From: JAPSGM01 sp036556985
GTDB lineage: Bacteria; Chloroflexota; Limnocylindria; QHBO01
Direction: 5' to 3'
NCBI GenBank assembly: GCA_036556985.1
Contig: DATBIK010000107.1
Coordinates: forward strand, 1 to 40,024
DNA length: 40,024 nucleotides
This document shows, in pieces, positions 36,182-40,024 of the stretch. The stretch's first letter is position 1. The number at the start of each line of letters is the position of its first letter. A model generated the notes under the pieces. It had not been told where the DNA came from and did no database searches. It worked only from the letters and a program-made list of their open reading frames with translations. The position numbers and the translations under genes were made by a program.

Positions 36182-37117
36182 TCAGTGGCCGGCAAGCCGC
36201 TCGACGAGGGGCCACATCTCGTCGGGCTCGCCGAGCATGAACGAGCTGATGCCGAGTTCCTGGCGGATGCCCGCGATCTTCTCGACGAGCGAATCCAGCG
36301 AGCCGATGTAGAGGTGCGCCGAGTCGAGCACCTCGTCGTCGGTCAGGTCGACGCCGGCGTGCCGGCGCAGCGCATCGGCCACGCGTCGCGCCTCGCCGCG
36401 CGCGTCGTCGGTGATCGTCAGGGGGTGGAACGACGGGTAGACGTTGAGGACGAGCCCGTCGAAGCGGTCCCCGGCCGCCTCGCGGACCCAGGCCACCTGC
36501 TCGCGCGTCGTCTCACGGACGAAGCGGCGCAGCGTGCCGCTTGGCGCGGTGGGGGCGAGGCCCACGACCTGCGCCTCGCGCGCGGCGAGCGACAGGATCC
36601 GCTTCCCGCCGCCGCCGATCATGAACGGCGGGTGCGGGCGCTGGACCGTTCGCGGCCCGGCGTCGAAGTCGCTGATCCGGTAGTGCCTGCCGGCGAATGA
36701 GAACGGCCCGTCGGCGAAGCAGCCCTTCAGCACGGCTACCGCCTCCTCCAGCCTGCCGACCCGCGTCGGGCCCTCGTCGAATGCGAGACCGATGGCCTCG
36801 TACTCCGGGCGGTTCCACCCAGCGCCGATCGCCACGTCCAGCCGCCCCTCCGACAGGACGTCCAGCGAGGCGAGATCCTGTGCCAGCACGGCCGGGTGGC
36901 GGAGGTCGTTGTTCAGGACGAAGCCACCGATCCGCAGGCGCTCGGTGGCCGCCGCGACGGCCGCCATGGCCGGCACCGGGCTGAGCTGGTCCATGAGGTG
37001 GTCCGGCACCACGAATCCGTGGAAGCCGGCCTCCTCGGCGCGACGCGCCAGGGCCCCGAGGTCGCGGGCGGACATCGGCGCACGGGCATCGGCCAGGAAC
37101 TGGAAACGCGTCGGCAC
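36182..37117 (-). CDS. LLM-class (F420-dependent type) oxidoreductase
   Basis: This 311-residue protein has the luciferase-like monooxygenase TIM-barrel pattern: ARRAEEAGFHGFVVPDHL, TERLRIGGFVLNNDLRHPAV, LDVLSEGRLDVAIGAGWNRP and RPHPPFMIGGGGKRIL. Its length and these motifs are closest to F420-dependent LLM oxidoreductases of actinobacteria and Chloroflexota, but cofactor (F420 or FMN) and substrate cannot be read from sequence. The start is GTG at 37117, with CACAAT six bases upstream and no Shine-Dalgarno. It lies between purE and the asparagine synthetase on the same strand, with 26 and 53 bases of spacing. There is no sign of a role in purine synthesis. Confidence 0.9.
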   Translation of the reverse strand: MPTRFQFLADARAPMSARDLGALARRAEEAGFHGFVVPDHLMDQLSPVPAMAAVAAATERLRIGGFVLNNDLRHPAVLAQDLASLDVLSEGRLDVAIGAGWNRPEYEAIGLAFDEGPTRVGRLEEAVAVLKGCFADGPFSFAGRHYRISDFDAGPRTVQRPHPPFMIGGGGKRILSLAAREAQVVGLAPTAPSGTLRRFVRETTREQVAWVREAAGDRFDGLVLNVYPSFHPLTITDDARGEARRVADALRRHAGVDLTDDEVLDSAHLYIGSLDSLVEKIAGIRQELGISSFMLGEPDEMWPLVERLAGH

Positions 37118-37123
37118 CGGTCG

Positions 37124-37129
37124 ATTGTG
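37124..37129 (-). promoter_or_regulatory. Candidate -10 box of the LLM oxidoreductase gene
   Basis: CACAAT on the minus strand ends six bases before the GTG start; four of six positions match TATAAT. There is no Shine-Dalgarno, so the transcript may be leaderless and may continue into purE. Confidence 0.42.
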
Positions 37130-37170
37130 CCGATCCTCGGCCAGGGGCGCCCGGACGCCGCCGTCACTGC

Positions 37171-39063
37171 CTATTCCATCGCCGCCTTCGAGTTCAGGGC
37201 TTCGTCGACGCGGACGTGCCGCTGCAGGTGGTCCGCCACCTCGTCCGGGGTGGCTCGCTGCTCGAACAGGCGGCCGAACACCTCGACCGAGGCGAGCAGC
37301 GCGCCGAAGTACCGGAAGCGGTCGGAGACGAGCTGCTCCTCCGCCATCTTCGACAGGCCGAATGCATCCTCCACGTACCCGCCCTCGAAGAACTTCCTGT
37401 CGATGACGAGAGAGTGGTGCCCATAGGTCTTGAACCCGAACTTGACCTTCGAGGTCAGGGCGCGAGGGAGGAGGTCGTTGGCGGCGTGCCGAACGACCGC
37501 CTTGTCCATCAGGAATGGGTGTCGGCGGTTGTAGAACCTGGGCACCATCCGCAGCTTGAATCTCGCCGGCAGGTTCAGCGCGAACCGCACGAGATCCTCG
37601 TCCAGGAATGGGAACCGCGACTCGATCCCGGCCAGCATTCCCATCCGATCGTTGCGGTGGAGGAGCGACGCGAGATGGGAGGTCAGCAGCTTCGTCGAGG
37701 ACAGGTGATCGCGGCGGCGCTCGGGCGGCAGGAAGCCATAGGCTTCGTCGAACGCGGCCCCCGCGGTGTCATCCTCGAAGTTCGACATCAGCTTGGGGTA
37801 GAACTGCGGGAGGCGGGATTCCCCTCGCGGAAAGAGGTAGCGGCGCACGCTCGGGATGAGTCCGTACGCCTTGATCATCAAGTCGACCGGTGCCGCCAGC
37901 TTCCGGTAGCGGCGCGCGACGTACTCGGCATAGCCGAGGAACAGCTCGTCAGACCCCTCGCCGGTCAGGACAGCCTTCACACCCGTGCGCTGAGCCAGCT
38001 CGGCGGTGACGGCAAGCGGAAGGGAATTCATGTGAACGATCAGTGGCGCTTCGTAATGCCACGTGCCGCGCGGCCACTCGCGGAGCATGTCGTCGGGCCG
38101 ATAGGTCGCTTCGTGAAGGCGTGCCCCCAGGGATCGCGCGAGCAGGCGCGCGTCCTCGATCTCCGAGTACGTTCCCACCACGTTTGCGGTGAACAGGGCG
38201 AGATCGGGATCCTCCTCGATCGCAGTCAGCGCGATCAGGCTGGAGTCGATTCCGCCGCTGACGAAGACGCCCATCGGCGCATCGCTGAGGAGCATTCGCT
38301 TGACGCTCGCTCGCAGCAGCTCCTTGAGGCGTTCCACGATCGCGGGCATCGACTGTGCGTCCAGCGCGCGATAGGTGACTTCGCTGATCTCGTCAGCCCA
38401 GTGATGGAAGCGATGGGCCACCGGCGCTTCGCCCGCCCGGGCGATCAGATACGTGCCGGCAGGCACGTTGCGGACATGCCGGAACACGGTGCTCTCGCCT
38501 CGACCGTCGAACATGGCGCTCATCGAGTGCAGCAGCCGCACGGGGTCGATCTCGAGCGAACCGAGATCGGCGATCGCCTTGGCCTCGGAGGCCCAGACCA
38601 GCTCGCCGCCGCGAGAGCGGTACACCAGCGGCTTCACGCCGAAGCGGTCACGGCAGAGGTAGACCGTCTGCTCGCGCGCGTCAAAGAAGCTGAAGGCGAA
38701 CATACCCCGCAGGCGCACGAGGGTCGGTTCCACGCCGTCGAGAATGAGCAGGCGGAACAGGACCTCGGTGTCGGATGTGCCGGTCAGCTCCACGCCGCGG
38801 TCGAGCAACTCCTGGCGCAGGTCGAGGTAGTTGTAGATCTCGCCGTTGTAGACGAGGCTGTACTGGCCGTCGACGAACGGCTGGTTCCCGGCCGGGCTCA
38901 GATCGAGGATGCTCAGCCGCGTGTGGGCGACCCCGTAGTTGCGGTCACACACGGATCCAGCGCTGTCCGGACCGCGGTGCTGCAGTGAGCACCCCATCCG
39001 CTCGATGACGCCTGGGTCCACGTGCTGGTCCGGGGGCAGAAGCACCCCGGCAATCCCACACAT
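37171..39063 (-). CDS. asnB: Asparagine synthetase (glutamine-hydrolysing), AsnB type
   Basis: The 630-residue enzyme would make asparagine, or amidate a related acid, from glutamine and ATP. The N-terminal glutaminase domain begins MCGIAGVL with nucleophile Cys 2 and has QHRGPDSAG, YNGEIYNY and RDRFGVKPL. The synthetase domain has the ATP loop VSGGIDSSLIA (Ser 269 on) and LTGEGSDELFLGYAEY. GGAGGAG (39071-39077) is seven bases before the ATG. Five 60-base rows counted by eye inside the gene are 55-63% G+C, against 68-82% in three flanking rows, so it looks horizontally acquired. Related AsnB-like genes often occur in polysaccharide or natural-product clusters, so the true acceptor may not be aspartate. 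No transposase or flanking repeat is visible. A TTGACC lies upstream, but no convincing -10 box. Confidence 0.92.
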   Translation of the reverse strand: MCGIAGVLLPPDQHVDPGVIERMGCSLQHRGPDSAGSVCDRNYGVAHTRLSILDLSPAGNQPFVDGQYSLVYNGEIYNYLDLRQELLDRGVELTGTSDTEVLFRLLILDGVEPTLVRLRGMFAFSFFDAREQTVYLCRDRFGVKPLVYRSRGGELVWASEAKAIADLGSLEIDPVRLLHSMSAMFDGRGESTVFRHVRNVPAGTYLIARAGEAPVAHRFHHWADEISEVTYRALDAQSMPAIVERLKELLRASVKRMLLSDAPMGVFVSGGIDSSLIALTAIEEDPDLALFTANVVGTYSEIEDARLLARSLGARLHEATYRPDDMLREWPRGTWHYEAPLIVHMNSLPLAVTAELAQRTGVKAVLTGEGSDELFLGYAEYVARRYRKLAAPVDLMIKAYGLIPSVRRYLFPRGESRLPQFYPKLMSNFEDDTAGAAFDEAYGFLPPERRRDHLSSTKLLTSHLASLLHRNDRMGMLAGIESRFPFLDEDLVRFALNLPARFKLRMVPRFYNRRHPFLMDKAVVRHAANDLLPRALTSKVKFGFKTYGHHSLVIDRKFFEGGYVEDAFGLSKMAEEQLVSDRFRYFGALLASVEVFGRLFEQRATPDEVADHLQRHVRVDEALNSKAAME

Positions 39064-39256
39064 CCCGCGGCTCCTCCGTGAGCCTGCTCGCCTATCGGCG
39101 CGCGGACGAATCGCGCCGTACGCTGGTCAAGGTGCGGACTCCGGCAGCGCGGCGGGCATCTCCACGAACCGAGCGCATGAAACTACAGATCCTGCCCAAC
39201 GGCAAGACGTCGCCCTGCCCCGGACGTCGCGTGCAGCAGCCCGCGCCGGGCCCGGG

Positions 39257-40024
39257 TCAGACCGGCTCGCCGATGTCGGTCCGGTGCTGCCCGCCCTCGA
39301 GCTCGGCGGCGGACACGGCGGCCATCGCGTGCTCGCGCGCGGCGGCATGGTCGGGCCCGATGCCCACGAAGGTCGCCACCCGGCCGCCGGTCGAGGCGTG
39401 GCCGTCGCCGACGCGCCGCGTGCCGGCGTGGAAGCAGAGCTGCGGCCCGTCGTCGCCGGGCGCGGCGGGGTCGGCGCCGCGCAGGTCTCGCTCGGTGATC
39501 GGCGCGTCCGGGTAGCCCTCCGACGCGAGCACGATGCCGACCGCGGCACGGTCGGTTGCGATCGCCGCCGACTCCATGGCCGCACGGTCGCCGGCGGCGG
39601 TGCCCCGCAGCGCGGCCGCCAGGTCGCCCGCGAGGAGCGGCATGAGCACCTGCGCCTCGGGGTCGCCGAAGCGAGCGTTGAACTCGAGCACCATCGGTCC
39701 GGCACCAGTGATCATCAGGCCGGCGTACAGCACGCCGCGGTACGGCGTGCCGTCGCGGGCCATGCGCCAGGCGATCGGCTCGAAGACGGTGCCCACCGTG
39801 GCCTCCACATCCCGCGGCCCGAACCACGGGACCGGCGCATAGGCGCCCATGCCGCCGGTGTTCGGCCCAGTGTCGCCGTCCCCCAGCCGCTTGTAGTCGC
39901 GCGCCGCGCCGAGCGGGATGACCGCCTCGCCGCTCACGAAGGCGAAGGCCGAGACCTCCCGGCCGACGAGCCGCTCCTCGAGGACGAGGCTCGCGCCGGG
40001 CTCGGCACCGGCGAGCAGCGCGCG
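39257..40024 (-). CDS. purD: Phosphoribosylamine-glycine ligase PurD (5' end outside window)
   Basis: The frame is open to the right edge, so the start lies beyond it; 255 C-terminal residues are present. PurD (GAR synthetase) joins glycine to phosphoribosylamine with ATP, the second purine step. The ATP-grasp core is visible: LVLEERLVGREVSAFAFVSG, DYKRLGDGDTGPNTGGMGAY, YRGVLYAGLMIT and LEFNARFGDPEAQVLMPLL, which holds the metal-binding Glu and Asn. The C-terminal domain has IVLASEGYP and CFHAGTRR. It precedes the asparagine synthetase gene on the same strand with 193 bases between them. That gap contains no gene I can support. Confidence 0.95.
   Translation of the reverse strand, partial: RALLAGAEPGASLVLEERLVGREVSAFAFVSGEAVIPLGAARDYKRLGDGDTGPNTGGMGAYAPVPWFGPRDVEATVGTVFEPIAWRMARDGTPYRGVLYAGLMITGAGPMVLEFNARFGDPEAQVLMPLLAGDLAAALRGTAAGDRAAMESAAIATDRAAVGIVLASEGYPDAPITERDLRGADPAAPGDDGPQLCFHAGTRRVGDGHASTGGRVATFVGIGPDHAAAREHAMAAVSAAELEGGQHRTDIGEPV

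Noticed and set aside
39102..39130. TTGACC (39125-39130, minus strand) as the -35 box of the asnB promoter
   Set aside because: No T/A-containing -10 hexamer lies 16-19 bases downstream, so it is not listed as a promoter.
39239..39251. GCCCG-CGC-CGGGC hairpin after purD as a terminator
   Set aside because: The stem is only five base pairs and there is no T-tract on either strand; such pairs are common in this GC-rich DNA.
39078..39515. Rightward frame with an ATG at 39177 (MKLQILPNGK...) in the purD/asnB gap
   Set aside because: It soon runs antisense through conserved purD sequence, has no Shine-Dalgarno, and only about 80 bases lie outside purD.

Overview
This is a GC-rich bacterial chromosome segment of compact, mostly co-oriented housekeeping genes. 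GTG starts are common, one gene starts with TTG, and many neighbours overlap by 1-14 bases. There are no RNA genes, insertion sequences, CRISPR arrays or phage genes. The GlgE pathway, an F420-type (LLM) oxidoreductase, zinc-ribbon membrane proteins and leaderless-looking promoters suggest a high-GC Chloroflexota (Limnocylindria/Ellin6529-like) or actinobacterial genome. The sequence alone does not settle which, and no marker gene for taxonomy is present.

Bases 1-15750 are an alpha-glucan/trehalose region. glgB (cut by the left edge) runs rightward. Seven leftward genes, glgE-treS-mak-glgX(treX)-treY-treZ-malQ, meet it tail to tail with a 47-base overlap. TreS, maltokinase, GlgE and GlgB make branched glucan from trehalose through maltose 1-phosphate. 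GlgX, TreY and TreZ turn glucan back into trehalose, and MalQ reshuffles maltodextrins.

Bases 15751-19489 hold a PQQ-type sugar dehydrogenase lipoprotein divergent from glgE, a RadC-family protein, a CPBP intramembrane protease and a zinc-ribbon membrane protein.

Bases 19498-40024 hold most of the de novo purine pathway on the minus strand: purD (cut by the right edge), purE, purB, purC, purS, purQ, purL, purF, purM and purN. purH and purK are not in the window. The series is interrupted by non-purine genes: an asparagine synthetase of clearly lower GC, an LLM oxidoreductase, two membrane proteins (one MgtC/SapB-like) translationally coupled between purB and purC, two zinc-ribbon membrane proteins between purQ and purL, and a rightward GGDEF/HD-GYP cyclic-di-GMP gene with a small coupled membrane partner between purL and purF.

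No previously undescribed system can be proven here. The best leads are: (1) the cyclic-di-GMP gene plus its membrane partner, divergent from purF; (2) three 7-base repeats on an 11-base period before radC, laid out like a PhoB/PhoP-type box; (3) a repeated TAnnnT box 6-9 bases before the start codons of first-in-unit genes, implying leaderless mRNAs; (4) membrane and zinc-ribbon genes embedded in the purine operon; (5) the foreign-looking asparagine synthetase.
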